A stretch of 64,000 bases of DNA, from the NCBI RefSeq assembly GCF_902686445.1, contig NC_062232.1, forward strand, positions 70,015,440 through 70,079,439, written 5' to 3'. Position 1 is the stretch's first letter. Every line of letters starts with the position of its first letter. The position numbers and the translations under genes were made by a program. Source of the DNA: Sciurus carolinensis (lineage: Eukaryota; Chordata; Mammalia; Rodentia; Sciuridae). Below are positions 12,526 through 23,573 of this stretch, in pieces. The notes beneath the pieces were generated by a model. The model saw only the letters and a program-made list of their open reading frames with translations. It did not search any database and was not told the DNA's origin.

Positions 12526-14723
12526 CCTTTGTCTCAAAATAATCCAATACCAAAGCAGCATATTTTGGAGTATCATGTTATATGATGAATTTGATTGTGT
12601 ATAATCAACTTTATTTTACATATTTTATAAATATTTAGATTAAAGAACTAATACATTGACAAAATGAATGACATAGTCAATGTTGTACACCTAGAAAACT
12701 GTAGAGTTAGAAATTTGTACTACCAAAATTAGGAATAACTGACCCTAATATATCGCTATTTTTAATAATGTCAGAAAATTTGATAGTTTTTCCAAATGAA
12801 ATAATTGAAAGACTACCTAAATAATTTATTTTTTAATTTCATCTAGGCCACTAAAAACAATTATGAGGACTTTTTCAAATTTTTTTCCACTTTACATTGT
12901 CTGAACAAAATGAAAAGATTTTCCTTACCTATTCCCAATCAACTCTTCAATACAGCAAGGAAGCTCTCTTTGAAAACAACTTGCCTGATAAAGAAATCTT
13001 ATGAGGTCAAAAACTTTGCTGAGACATTGTAAGAATTAAACCACATCCTAAAGTGCGTAATGATGAATGCAATTTTAGTAGCCTTGTGTACCTGGAAAAG
13101 CTCCCTAAGCTGATGATATATCTAAATGTGCCAATGATACATGTTTTTTTTAAATAAAACATCATGGATTTGTAACAATGTTATTATAAAGTCATTAAAA
13201 GTGTGTAATTAAATTATTATAACTCTTCTTGTAACACACTTAATTCCCTTTGTAAAAAAACAATGCTTTCAACTAAATTTTTTTGAAAATTAATAATCGT
13301 TTCTCACTCAGAAAAAGTCCTCACTTATTTTTTTAACCTATCAAAATATTGGAAAAAACAAGGATAAAATTTCTAAAACTTGGAAGAATTTAGCCAAAAT
13401 TCATTGAAATTTTCTTAATTAAGGTTTCTCAAAATTTTCAGATTATATAATTTTTACAAATTCTTATAATGATTAATACATGTTAAATTATATAAAATTC
13501 AATTAAAATTTATTTTGACCATTTATAGAATAAATTATATTCAAACAATTGATGCCACTTTCTTAGAATAAATGATTTAACTTACCAAAATAAATACATT
13601 AACAACAAAAGGCAATGCCGTAAAAGTTACTGGTTTATTATTTTTCAAGTGTTAATTTGATAAGTTTGGCAAGCACTGGATATCAAGGTCATTTGCTTTG
13701 CCTTGCCTTTGATAGTAAAAGACAACACCAGTTCTAAACTTAGATGATCATATTCATTAGCCCTGTTATTCAGCTGATTTAGGAGGAGGAAATCAATATT
13801 TAAATCCAATTTCATGACTTAAAAGTGATTGCTATGTCTCATATCTTTCTCTCCTCATAGCAAGTGAACTGGTTCCTAGTCATAATAACTTTTGAAATGG
13901 GACAACTTGAAATAGTAGAACCTTTTCAACCAACCTCATATTTGATCCCCAAGATTTTGTCCAACAGAAAAATATAGAAAATTGAGGCACACTGGTAGTA
14001 AGGAATGTTCACTGTATTAACTGGTAATTAAGAATTTGAAATTAATTTCAATAAATTGAACTTTTAATGAACTAGCTATTTCAGGAAGAAAATAAATTTG
14101 CATATTTTTCATTGATTAACAATCTTTGATCTAAAGCAAATACACATTGAAAAATGGAAGTGTTTTAATTAACCACCATCACTCTTTACATTGAAGGTAA
14201 TAAAAATAACAAATATATAAAAAACTTAAAATTGTGCCTAGTGTAGAGTAAGTCTTCAGTAAATGCTGATATTTTATTATATATTGCAATCTAGGATAAT
14301 AAATCAGTTATAGTAGGACATTCTTCCCAAAACTTGTATGACTACACCGGAAAACCATATCCTGAGGTTATATTTAATTTTGTTAGCAACAAATTATAAA
14401 ATAGCGATTACAATTTAAATCACAGTGGGAAGTATATGTCACAGTTGCTACTACTACTACCCACACAACTATCTGAATGTTCAGAAAAGTTCTCTATTCA
14501 GCAAAGCATAACCTTTAATTCTTCTCAACTAGTAGTCCACTACTATCTATTTGGAGTTGTAAAACAATAAAATCTATTTACTGTTTATGGCTTAAATGAT
14601 CACATTATACTAGGAAAAATAAATTCCATTAAGGGAAGTAGATGACTAGCTATCAAGTATTATAGATTTGTTAATAATCTGTATTAATGATTCAATAATA
14701 ATGAATTTATTAAAAGACATTGG
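12526..14723. other. AT-rich DNA without recognisable features
   Basis: About 2.2 kb of A/T-rich sequence. There is no open frame of note and no repeat I can name. Confidence 0.6.
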
Positions 14724-14777
14724 TGTTAGTCATCTTTTCATCATTGTAACCAAAATACCTCACAAGAACAACTTAGA

Positions 14778-14996
14778 GTAAGTGTGGTGGCACACACATG
14801 TAATCCCTCCAGCTCACAAGGCTGAAGCAGGAGGATCATGAGTTCAAAGGCAGTGTCAGCAACTTAGTGAGACCCTAAGCAACTCAGCGAGACTCTGTCT
14901 CAAAACCAAATTTAAAAAAAGGGCTGATGATGTGACTTAGTGTTTAAGCACTCCTGGATTTAAACCCAGTACCAAAACAAAAACGAAAACAAAAAA
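14778..14996 (+). mobile_element. Composite B1+ID SINE (squirrel MEN-like)
   Basis: The left half is B1-like (7SL RNA derived): a gtggtggcacac start, then gctgaagcaggaggatcatg, then gagactctgtctcaaaa. The right half is ID-like (gggctgatgatgtgactt, then agtaccaaaac) and ends A-rich. This dimer type is typical of sciurids. It lies within the MaLR LTR. Confidence 0.85.
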
Positions 14997-15158
14997 TGGA
15001 CCTGTTATTGCACACTTATAATCTCAGCAACTTGGGAGACTGAGGTAGGAGGATCACAAGTTTGAGACTAGTCTCAGCCACTTAGCAAGACTCTTCTCAA
15101 ACAAAAATGAAAATGGCTAGGCTTGTAGCATTCTTGGGTTCAATTCCCAGTTAAAAAA
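14997..15158 (+). mobile_element. Second B1+ID composite SINE, diverged
   Basis: It follows the previous SINE directly and has the same order: a B1-like half (aacttgggagactgagg, aggaggatcacaag) and a degraded ID half (ggctaggcttgtagc, gttcaattcccag), then an A run. Head-to-tail placement suggests one SINE inserted into the tail of the other. Confidence 0.8.
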
Positions 15159-15406
15159 TATTAGAGAAGGATGAAAAGTTTATTTTTATTTTGTCTCAGA
15201 GGTTTACACCATGGTTGACAAACTCCATTGCTTCAGGCCCGAGGTGAGGCAGAATATCATGGTAAAAATGCATGCTGGAGGAGTGCTGCTCCACTCATGT
15301 TGTCTAGGAAGCAAAGAGAGAGAAAGAAGAATGAGCCACAGGGAAGACAAACATCTCCAGAGTGCACCTGTAGTGATTTACAAAGGGATAAGTCACTTCC
15401 ACCCCT

Positions 15407-15420
15407 TTGGTTTCTCTTTT
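15407..15420. repeat. Target-site duplication, 3' side of the 6.3-kb L1
   Basis: ttggtttctctttt, identical to 21699-21712. The pair of 14-bp copies brackets 15421-21698 and marks one retrotransposition event. Confidence 0.93.
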
Positions 15421-15716
15421 TTATATATTTATTTATTTATTTATTTTTTTAATTGTATACAAATGGGATACATGTTGTTTCTCTATTTGTACATGGAGTC
15501 AAGGCATACCATTTGTGTAATCATATGTTTACATAGGGCAATGATGTTTATTTTTTTTCCCTTCCCCCCCACCCCCCCCCCCCCTCTTTCCCTCTATACA
15601 GTCCTTCTTTCTTTCATTCTTACCGCTCTCCTTATCCCTAGCCCTAAACCTAACCCTTAACCTAATGCTAAACCCTCCCACCCCCATTATATGTCCTCAT
15701 CCGCTTATCAGTCAGA
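15421..15716 (-). other. L1 3'UTR with G-rich and telomere-like tracts
   Basis: Read on the minus strand, this 3'UTR holds a degenerate TTAGGG-type run (15633-15680) and a long G-rich run (15559-15586 on the plus strand is almost all C). It then has the terminal phrase shared with the L1 at 27.7-29.7 kb and an A-rich tail. G-rich, quadruplex-capable 3'UTRs are known for mammalian L1s. Confidence 0.85.
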
Positions 15717-18700
15717 TCATTCGTCCTTTAGTTTTTGAGATTGGCTTATCTCACTTAGCATGATATTCTCCAATTTCGTCCATTTGCCTACAAATGCCAT
15801 AATTTTATCATTCTTCATTGCGGAGTAATATTCCATTGTATAAATATGCCACAGTTTCTTTATCCATTCATCAACTGAAGGGCATCTAGGTTGGTTCCAC
15901 AATCTGGCTATGGTGAATTGAGCAGCAATGAACATTGATGTGGCTGTATCTCTGTAGTATGCTGATTTTAAGTCCTTTGGGTATAGGCCAAGGAGTGGGA
16001 TAACTGGGTCAAATGGTGTTTCCATTCCAAGCTTTCTGAGGAATCTCCACACTGCTTTCCAGAGTGGCTGCACTAATTTGCAACCCCACCAGCAATGTAT
16101 GAGTGTTCCTTTTTCCCCACATCCTCGCCAACACCTATTGTTGCTTGTGTTCTTGATAATCGCCATTCTAATTGGGGTGAGATGAAATCTTAGGGTAGTT
16201 TTGATTTGCATTTCCCTTATTACTAGGGATGTTGAACATTTTTTCATATGTCTGGTGATTACTTGTACATCTTCTTCTGTGAAGTGTCTGTTCATTTCCT
16301 TAGACCATTTGTTGATTGGATTATTTGTATTCTTCGTGTAGAGTTTTTTGAGTTCTTTATAGATTCTGGAAATTAGCGCTCTATCTGAGGTATGGTTGGC
16401 AAAGATATTCTCCCACTCCGTAGGCTCTCTCTTCACATTTCTGATAGTTTCCTTTGCTGAGAGAAAGCTTTTAAGTTTGAATCTATCCCAGTTGTTGATT
16501 CTTGCTTTTATTTCTTGTGCTATGGAAGTCCTGTTAAGGAAGTCTGATCCTAAGCCAACAAGGTGAAAGTTTGGACCTACCTTTCTTCTACAACATGCAG
16601 GGTCTCTGGTCTGATTCCGAGGTCCTTGATTCATTTTGAGTTGAGTTTGTGGAGGGTGAGAGATAGGGGTTTAATTTCATTCTATTGCATATGGTTTTCC
16701 AGTTTTCCCAGCACCATTTGTTGAAGAGGCTATCTTTCCTCCATTGCATATTTTTGGAACCTTTGTCTAGTATGAGAAAATTGTATTTATTTGGGTTTGT
16801 GTCCATGTCCTCTATTCTGTACCATTGATCTACCTGTCTATTTTGGTACCAATACCATGCCGTTTTGTTACTATTGCTTTGTAGTAGAGTTGAAGATCTG
16901 GTATTGCAATACTCCCTGCTTCGCTCTTGCTACTGAGGATTGCTTTAGCTATTCTAGGTTTTTTATTCTTCCAGATGAATTCATAATTACTTGCTCTATT
17001 TCTGCAAGGTACATCATTGGGACTTTAATTGGAATTGCATTGAATCTGTATAGCACTTTAGGTAGTATAACCATTTTGACAATATTAATTCTATCCAGGA
17101 ACATGGGAGATCTTTCCATCTTCTAAGGTTTTCTTTAATTTCTTTCATTAGTGTTCTGTAGTTCTCATTGTACAGGTCTTTCACCTCTTTTGTGAGATTG
17201 ATTCCCAAGTATTTTATTTTTTTTCAATGCTATTGTGAATGGGGTAGTTTTCCTAATTTCTCTTTCTGAAGATTCATCACTTATGTATAAAAATGTATTG
17301 GATTTATGAGCATTGATCTTGTAACCTGCTACTTTACTGAATTCACTTATGAGTTCTAAAAGTTTTCTGGTGGAATTTCCAGGTTCCTCTAAATATATAA
17401 TCATGTCATCAGCGAACAGGGATAGTTTGAGTTCTTCTTTTCCTATTCGTATCCCTTTAATTTCTTTGGTTTGTCTGATTGCTCTGGCTAGTAGTCTCAA
17501 GGACGATGTTGAATAGAAGCGTTGAAAGAGGGCATCCCTGCTTTGTTCCAGTTTTTAGGGGAACACTTTCAGTTTTTCACCATTTAGAATGATATTAACC
17601 ATGGGCTTAGCGTAGATTGCCTTTATAATGTTAAGGAATGTTCCCACTACCCCAATTTTTTCTAGTGTTTTGAGCATGAAGGGATGCTGTATTTTATCGA
17701 ATGCTTTTTCTGCATCTATTGAAATAATCATGTGATTCTTAACTTTAAGTCTGTTGATATGGTGAATGACATTTATTGATTTCCGAATGTTGAACCAACC
17801 TTGCATCACTGGGATAAAACCCACTTGATCGTGGTGCACTATCTTTTTAATATATATTTGTATGCGATTTGCTAAAATTTTGTTGAGAATTTTTGTGTCG
17901 ATGTTCATTAAGGATATTGGTCTGAAATTTTCTTTCCTCGATGTGTCTCTGTCTGGTTTAGGTATCAGGGTGATATTGGCTTCATAGAACGAGTTTGGGA
18001 GGGTTCCCTCCTCTTCTATTTCTTGGAATAGTTTGAGGAGTATTGGAATGAGCTCTTCTTTAAGGTTTTGTAGAACTCGGCTGAGAACCCATCTGGTCCT
18101 GGACTTTTCTTTGTTGGTAGACTTTTGATGACCTCTTCTATTTCATTGCTTGAAATTGGTTTATTTAAGTTGTGTATGTCCTCCTCGTTCAGTTTAGGTA
18201 ATTCATATGTCTCTAGAAATTTGTTGATGTCTACGAAGTTTTCTGTTTTGTTGGAGTATAGATTTTCGAAATAGCTTCTAATTATGTTTTGTATTTCACT
18301 CGTGTCTGTTGTGATGTTTTCCTTGTTCATTCCGAATTTTAGTAATTTGAGTTTTCTCCCTCTTTCTCTTTGTTAGTGTGGCTAAGGGTTTATCAATTTT
18401 ATTTATTTTTTCAAAGAACTAACTATTTATTTTGTTAATTTTTCCAATTGTTTCTTTTGTTCGATTTCATTGATTTCGGCTCTGATTTTAACTATTTCCT
18501 GTCTTCTACTACTTTTCGTATTGGTCTGCTCTTCTTTTTCTAGCGCTTTGAGCTGTAGTGTTAAGTCATTTATTTGTTGATTTCTACTTCTTTTTTGAAT
18601 GCACCCCATGAAATAAATCTTCCTCTAAGTACTGCTTTCATAGTGTCCCAGAAATTTTGATATGATGTGTCTTTGTTCTCGTTTACTTCTAAGAATTTTT

Positions 18701-19534
18701 TTATTTCCCTCCTGATGTCTTCTGTTCTACATTCATCATATAATAGTGTATTATTTAGTCTCCAGGTATTGGAGAAGTTTCTGTTTTTTATTCTGTCATT
18801 TATTTCTAATTTCAATCCATTATGATCTGATAGAGTACAAGGTAGTATCTCTATCTTCTTGTATTTGCTAACAGTAACTTTGTGGCATAAACATATGGTC
18901 TATTTTAGAGAAGGATCCATGTGCTGCTGAGAAGAAAGTGTATTTGTTCTTTGTTGGATGGTATATTCTACATATGTTCGTTAAGTCTAAATTGTTGATT
19001 GTGTTGTTGAGATCTATAGTTTCTTTATTCAATTTTTGTTTGAACGATCTATCCAGTGGTGAGAGAGGTGTGTTAAAATCGCCTAGTATTATTGTGTTGT
19101 GGTCTATTTGATTTCTGGAATTGAGAAGGATTTGTTTGACGTACGTGGATGAGTCAATGTTTGGGGCATAGATATTTATGATTGTTATGTCTTGCTGATT
19201 TATGCTTCCCTTAAGCAGCATGTAATGTCCTTCTTTATCCCTTCTGACTAGTTTTGGTTTGAAGTCCACGTTATCTGAAATGAGGGTGGATACTCCAGCT
19301 TTTTTGCTGTGTCCGTGGCATGGTTTGTTTTTCCCCATCCTTTCACCTTTAGTCTATGGGTGTCTCTTTCTATGAGATGAGTCTCTTGCAGGCAGCATAT
19401 TGTTGGATTTTTCTTTTTAATCCAATCTGCCAGTCTGTGTCTTTTGATTGATGAATCAGGCCATTGACATTCAGGGTTATTATTGTGATATGATTTGTAT
19501 TCCCAGTCAATTGACTCATATTTGTTTTTGACAT
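15717..19534 (-). pseudogene. L1 ORF2 (endonuclease / reverse transcriptase), broken
   Basis: ORF2p nicks target DNA and reverse-transcribes L1 RNA. The start at 19534 gives MSKTNMSQLTGN followed by the endonuclease entry TLNVNGL. Further endonuclease sequence is at 19338-18868, with the catalytic-type run GDFNTPLS and, near the end, SAAHGSFSKIDHM. RT motifs [10 protein letters not shown] (17908-17555 piece) and the catalytic FADD box (in [14 protein letters not shown], 17500-17165 piece) are present. The 305-codon C-terminal piece (16634-15717) carries the Cys/His cluster [18 protein letters not shown]. Nominal length of about 1270 codons is normal. About eight frame breaks separate the pieces, so it is inactive. 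Confidence 0.95.
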
Positions 19535-19565
19535 GATTTGGTTTCTCCTTTATTTGGCTATTGCT

Positions 19566-20607
19566 TTAGGCTAGCGCCTCCTGTTGCTGATTTGCATCGT
19601 TGTTTTTCATCTCTTCCTCATGGAATATTTTGCTAAGAATGTTCTGTAATGCTGGCTTTCTTTTTGTAAATTCCTTTAGCTTTTGTTTATCATGGAAGGA
19701 TCTTATTTCATCGTCAAATTTGAAGGTAAGTTTTGCTGGGTATAAGATTCTTGGTTGGCATACGTTTCTTTCAGGGCTTGGTATATGTTGTTCCAGGCCC
19801 TTCTAGCTTTTAGGGTCTGGATTGAAAAATCTGCTGATATTCTTATTGGTTTCCCTCTGAATGTAATTTGATTCTTTCTCTCGCGGCCTTTAAAATTCTG
19901 TCTTTATTTTGTATGTTAGGTATTTTCATAATAATGTGCCTTGGTGTGGGTCTGTTGTAATTTTGTATGTTTGGAGTTCTATAAGCCTCTTGTACTTGGT
20001 TTTCCATTTCATTCTTCAGATTTGGGAAATTTTCTGATATTATTTTATTGAATAGATTGTTCATTCCTTTGGTTTGTTTCTCTAAGCCTTCCTCAACCCC
20101 AATAATTCTTAAATTTGGCCTTTTCATGATATCCCATAATTCTGTAGATTCTGTTCATGATTTCTTACCATCTTTTCTGTTTGGCCAACTTTGCTTTCAA
20201 GATTAAATAATTTGTCTTCAATGTTTGGAGGTTCTGTCTTCCAGGTGTTCTATCCTATTGGTTATGCTTTCTATGGAGTTTTTAACTTGGTTATTGTTTC
20301 CTTCATTTCAAGTATTTCAGTTTGTTTTTTTTTCAGTATCTCTAACTCTTTATTGAAATGATCTCTTGCTTCCCGTATTGGTCTTTTAACTGTTGATTGG
20401 TGCGATCATTTAATGCCTGCATTTGCTCTTTCATCTCCTCCTTCAATGCCTGCATTTGCTATTTCATCTCCTCATTAGCTTCCCTGATTGTTTAATTACG
20501 TACATTCTGAACTCCCTTTCTGACATTTCTTCTGCTGTGCTGTCATTGGGTTTTATTGATGTAGTATCTAGGTTTGTTTGGGACATTTTCTTCCCTTGTT
20601 TTCTCAT
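19566..20607 (-). pseudogene. L1 ORF1 (RNA-binding chaperone), broken
   Basis: ORF1p coats L1 RNA as a trimer. The chosen start at 20607 reads MRKQGKKMSQTNLDTTSI, and the stop is at 19566-19568 after the C-terminal run ending NDANQQQEALA. The open piece at 20127-19843 holds the RRM (MKRPNLRIIGVEEG) and the start of the C-terminal domain (PRHIIMKIPNIQNKDRIL). The nominal length of about 347 codons fits the family. The coiled-coil part (20600-20150) is frame-broken, so the copy is inactive. Confidence 0.9.
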
Positions 20608-21065
20608 ATTGGTCAGCTGTCAGTGGGACCCTGAGATATTGCAGTTTTCCGCTATTGGCTTATAGTGTCCCAGTAGATTTCCAGTGTATCACCTCCCAGC
20701 CTTCAGTAGCCTGATGTCTTGGAGGAATCTGATAAAGCAGCGCATCCGAAGAAAACTGCCCCTAGCCCCCTACTGGTTCCATGGTTTGGAACTGGTTCTG
20801 TGCAGAAATGCTCTCACTGTGGGCCTGCACCGTGCAGCTGGCCGTGTGGGAGGAGCCCACTGCCGGAGTGTGGAAGGCTACCTTGGGAAGACTCTAGCTG
20901 CCCTGCCCGGCTCCGATAAGCCACCTCTATCTGGGCCTGCCACCTGGGCCGACCTTTACCCAGTGGGCAGACTCACCTGTGGCTCTATTTCAGTCCGAGT
21001 CTCTCAATGCCTCCCCTTCTTAACTCCTGGGATCTGGAGCGACTGGGGGTGCAGTCACCCTCTAG

Positions 21066-21080
21066 GCCGCCATCTTGGAT
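21066..21080 (-). promoter_or_regulatory. YY1-like site, inner 5'UTR unit
   Basis: gccgccatcttggat on the plus strand (AAGATGGCGG on the minus strand) at the head of the second 5'UTR unit. It matches the YY1 core AAGATGGC that sets the start site in human L1. Confidence 0.7.
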
Positions 21081-21674
21081 CGCCCCGTGAAGAGAGCCTG
21101 CGGCCGGATGTGGGCAGAGCCACCTGAAGAGGGTCTCTGGCTGCCCTGCCCTGATCCCCAGAAGCTGCTTGCGGATCGAAGCTCTCCGTTGGTTCGGGGA
21201 CTTGTGGCTGGTTCTATGTAGAAAGCCTCTCACTGGGCGGTCTGGTCTGAGAAGCTAGCCTTGAAAGGCACCTCCCACCGCAGGGGTCCAGGCTATTTGG
21301 GGAGGTCTCTGGCTGCCCTATCCTGGTCCCTGAAGCTGCTTGTGTGCCGGAGTACGCTGCGCTGCACTGGCTCGGGACTCGGAGCTTGTTCTGGTCAGAA
21401 AGGCTCTCACTAGCGGGCCAGTTCCATTCCGAAAACCTGGAGAAGCTGGCTGTGTGGGCGGGGCCCACCGCTGGAGTGTGCAGGGCTGCCCTGTGGATGA
21501 CTCTAGCTGCCGTGCCCGGCTCCGATAAGCCACCTCTATCTGGGCCTGCCACCCGGGCCGAGCTTTACCCAGTGGGCAGACTCCACTGTGGCTCTATTTC
21601 AGACCGAGTCTCTCAATTGCCTCCCCTTCTTAACTCCTGGGTTCTGGAGCGACTGGGGTGCAGTCACCCTCTAG

Positions 21675-21689
21675 GCCGCCATCTTGGAT
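21675..21689 (-). promoter_or_regulatory. YY1-like site at the L1 5' end
   Basis: Same 15-mer as 21066-21080, 10-25 bp inside the 5' end of the element. This is the position where L1 promoters carry YY1. Confidence 0.75.
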
Positions 21690-21698
21690 CGCCCCGTC

Positions 21699-21712
21699 TT
21701 GGTTTCTCTTTT
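21699..21712. repeat. Target-site duplication, 5' side of the 6.3-kb L1
   Basis: ttggtttctctttt, identical to 15407-15420. Confidence 0.93.
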
Positions 21713-22910
21713 AGATTGAATCTCTCTATAGTAAGCAGCTTTTCTCAGCAGAGTTCACATTACTGCCATAACTAAATTACTGGGGTCTCCATTTCAGCTT
21801 TGGCTTCATATTTATGGTTTCATGTATTGTCCTCTCAAAGGCAACCCACTGGGATTCCCAATCCTGGTACACTTTAGTCTGACCTCACAGGTTTTCCTCT
21901 GAAATCTTGGTGAAGCTTCCCTGACCCCTTAACTCCATATATGGCATGCCTGCAGAACCAACAGCACATGGATGAGGCCAAATTTTGCTGCCAGCTTTTG
22001 TAAGAACTCTGCCTTTTGAAATCTTCGCTGCTTGCAGCTTCTGAGAAACCTGCATGGCTGAGCACAGTCAAAAATGTATGTACTAGGCTTTCCTGAGCTA
22101 GAACAATACTCCTAAGAAATTTTCCTTTTTACATCTTGAGCCTGAAATAGGTATAGTCTTGCAAGTTCCTAAGATCCTCTCAGGTCCACCATTACTATTG
22201 TCCTCTGTGCAAAGTACTCAGCATCTCTTAGTTTCCATAATTAATTTTAAGAACCACTCTTTTATTTGTCCCAGTTTTTACATGTACTTTTATGGTCAAA
22301 CTGCAAGCTTTTAGAATCCTTCCACTCTGGTTTTCTGCTCCCAGTTTTTCTAGTAAGCCTGGCTAAAAGGTGTTAGCAAAATCCATGTAATTGACAGAAT
22401 ACTGTGTTGTCTTACAATTTCCACAACCAGATTAGGTAGCCCACACCTTTAAATTCAGCATCACAGACTCAGGGCATGGAAAAATCTGAAATGCTTTATT
22501 TTGAATACAAAACAAGTCATCTCTATTTTAATTCCCAATAGAGTTCACATTTCCCTCTGAAGTCTCAAAAGTATGGTCTAAATTCCTATCAGAATTTTGG
22601 TCTTCTGGCTGCCCATCACAATCACCTATTATCTCTGTTTATCAAATTCTAAGTGTTATGCATCTTGTATCTCCAAACTCCTCTCCCAAGTAATTTTCTT
22701 AAAAAAAAAATTTAGGTGTAGATGTATACAACACCTTATTTTATTTATTTTTATATGGTGCTGAAGATCACAACCCAGTGCCTCACACATGCCAGGCAAC
22801 TGTTCTACCACTGAGCCACAACCCCAGCCCTTTGGAAGTAATTTTCTAAGACCTCTGAACCACATGATCATGTTAGTCACCACAATAACTCCACTCCTGG
22901 AATCGATTTC
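21713..22910 (-). mobile_element. Probable internal region of the MaLR element
   Basis: About 1.2 kb of mixed-composition, non-coding sequence between two minus-strand MaLR LTR parts (14724-15420 and 22911-23265). MST/THE1-type MaLRs have an internal part of about this length. Phrases such as gtcctctcaaaggcaaccca and cctcacaggttttcctctg fit my memory of it. It is interrupted by an ID SINE at 22701-22835. The call rests on position and partial recognition. Confidence 0.55.
22701..22835 (-). mobile_element. ID-type SINE with TSD
   Basis: The plus strand shows the reversed tRNA-Ala-like body (tgccaggcaactgttctacc, ctgagccacaaccccagccc) after a T-rich tail. The copies of aagtaattttct at 22688-22699 and 22836-22847 form a 12-bp TSD. 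It is inside the probable MaLR internal region. Confidence 0.85.
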
Positions 22911-23265
22911 TGTATTAGTCATCTTTATGTCACTGCCAAGTAAAATACATGACAAGAACAATTTAGAGAAGTTTATTATGACTCACAGTCCATGGTTGAC
23001 CACCTCCATAACATCATGGAAGAAGAGCATTATGGAGGACTGTTGCTCCATTCATGGCAGACAGGAAGCAGAGAGAAAGGGGAAGGAGGCCATAGGGAAG
23101 ATGAATCAATTTTCCAGTACATACCACCTATGACCCACTACCTCTAGTCTTGCCCCACTTGCCTACAGTAACCACCCAGTTGATCCATTCAAAATAGGAT
23201 AGACTGATTATGTTGCAGCTTTCATAATATAATCATTTCACTGCCAAATATTTCTGATTGAATAA
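22911..23265 (-). mobile_element. MaLR (MST-like) LTR, minus strand
   Basis: It starts tgtattagtcatc and runs through gagaagtttattatgactca (poly-A signal region on the minus strand), the gcagacaggaagcagagag block and acccagttgatccattca. The same blocks are seen in the other two MaLR LTRs. It is probably the 5' LTR of the element whose other LTR is at 14724-15420. The far end is eroded. Confidence 0.82.
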
Positions 23266-23542
23266 AAGAAGAAAAAAGATATGATAAATGAGAGAAAACA
23301 ACAATAGATCATTCAAGAATTTCAAAGAGAAATCATGTAAATGGCTTTTGAAACAATGCCATTCTTCTGTGATGGTCTTAAAATTTCAATTGAATTAAAG
23401 TATCAAGGAGTAACTATTTTTAAATAATTTACATTTATTATATAGCAAGAATATTCTGGGATTTTGTGATATGGATAATGTCTTTTATCCAATCAGCATG
23501 TGTTCAGATGCACACACACACACACACATATATAATATATAC

Positions 23543-23573
<31 letters not shown>

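Larger units (their letters stand above)
14724..15420 (-). mobile_element. MaLR (ERVL-MaLR, MST-like) LTR, interrupted
   Basis: The plus strand begins tgttagtcatc and, after two inserted SINEs, continues with the reversed MaLR LTR phrases for a poly-A signal region (aaaagtttattttt) and for aggtgaggcagaatatcatgg. The same family recurs at 22911-23265 (minus) and 37726-38140 (plus). The LTR is interrupted at 14778-15158 by SINEs and cut at 15420 by the L1. With 21713-23265 it probably forms one MaLR element with two LTRs. Confidence 0.82.
15421..21698 (-). mobile_element. Nearly full-length L1 LINE (~6.3 kb) with intact TSD
   Basis: In minus-strand order it has a 5'UTR (21698-20608), ORF1 (20607-19566), a 31-nt spacer, ORF2 (19534-15717), a 3'UTR and an A-rich tail that appears as T-rich sequence at 15421-15450. 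Perfect 14-bp TSDs lie on both sides. The length and order are those of a complete mammalian L1, so it was probably mobile when it inserted. Frameshifts in both ORFs make the copy dead now. It lies inside the MaLR element, so it is the younger of the two. Confidence 0.95.
20608..21698 (-). promoter_or_regulatory. L1 5'UTR/promoter built of two ~609-bp units
   Basis: The stretch is much more GC-rich than its surroundings. The phrase gccgccatcttggat occurs at 21066-21080 and at 21675-21689, 609 bp apart, and about 330 bp next to each copy are clearly alike (20750-21085 versus 21355-21698), with shorter partial matches between. On the minus strand each unit starts with aagatggcggcctagagg, a YY1-like site at the same place as in other mammalian L1 promoters. 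The layout recalls the monomers of mouse L1 promoters. Confidence 0.85.

Noticed and set aside
15717..16634. A 305-codon open frame, the longest in the window
   Set aside because: It is the C-terminal part of L1 ORF2 in a dead element, not a host gene.
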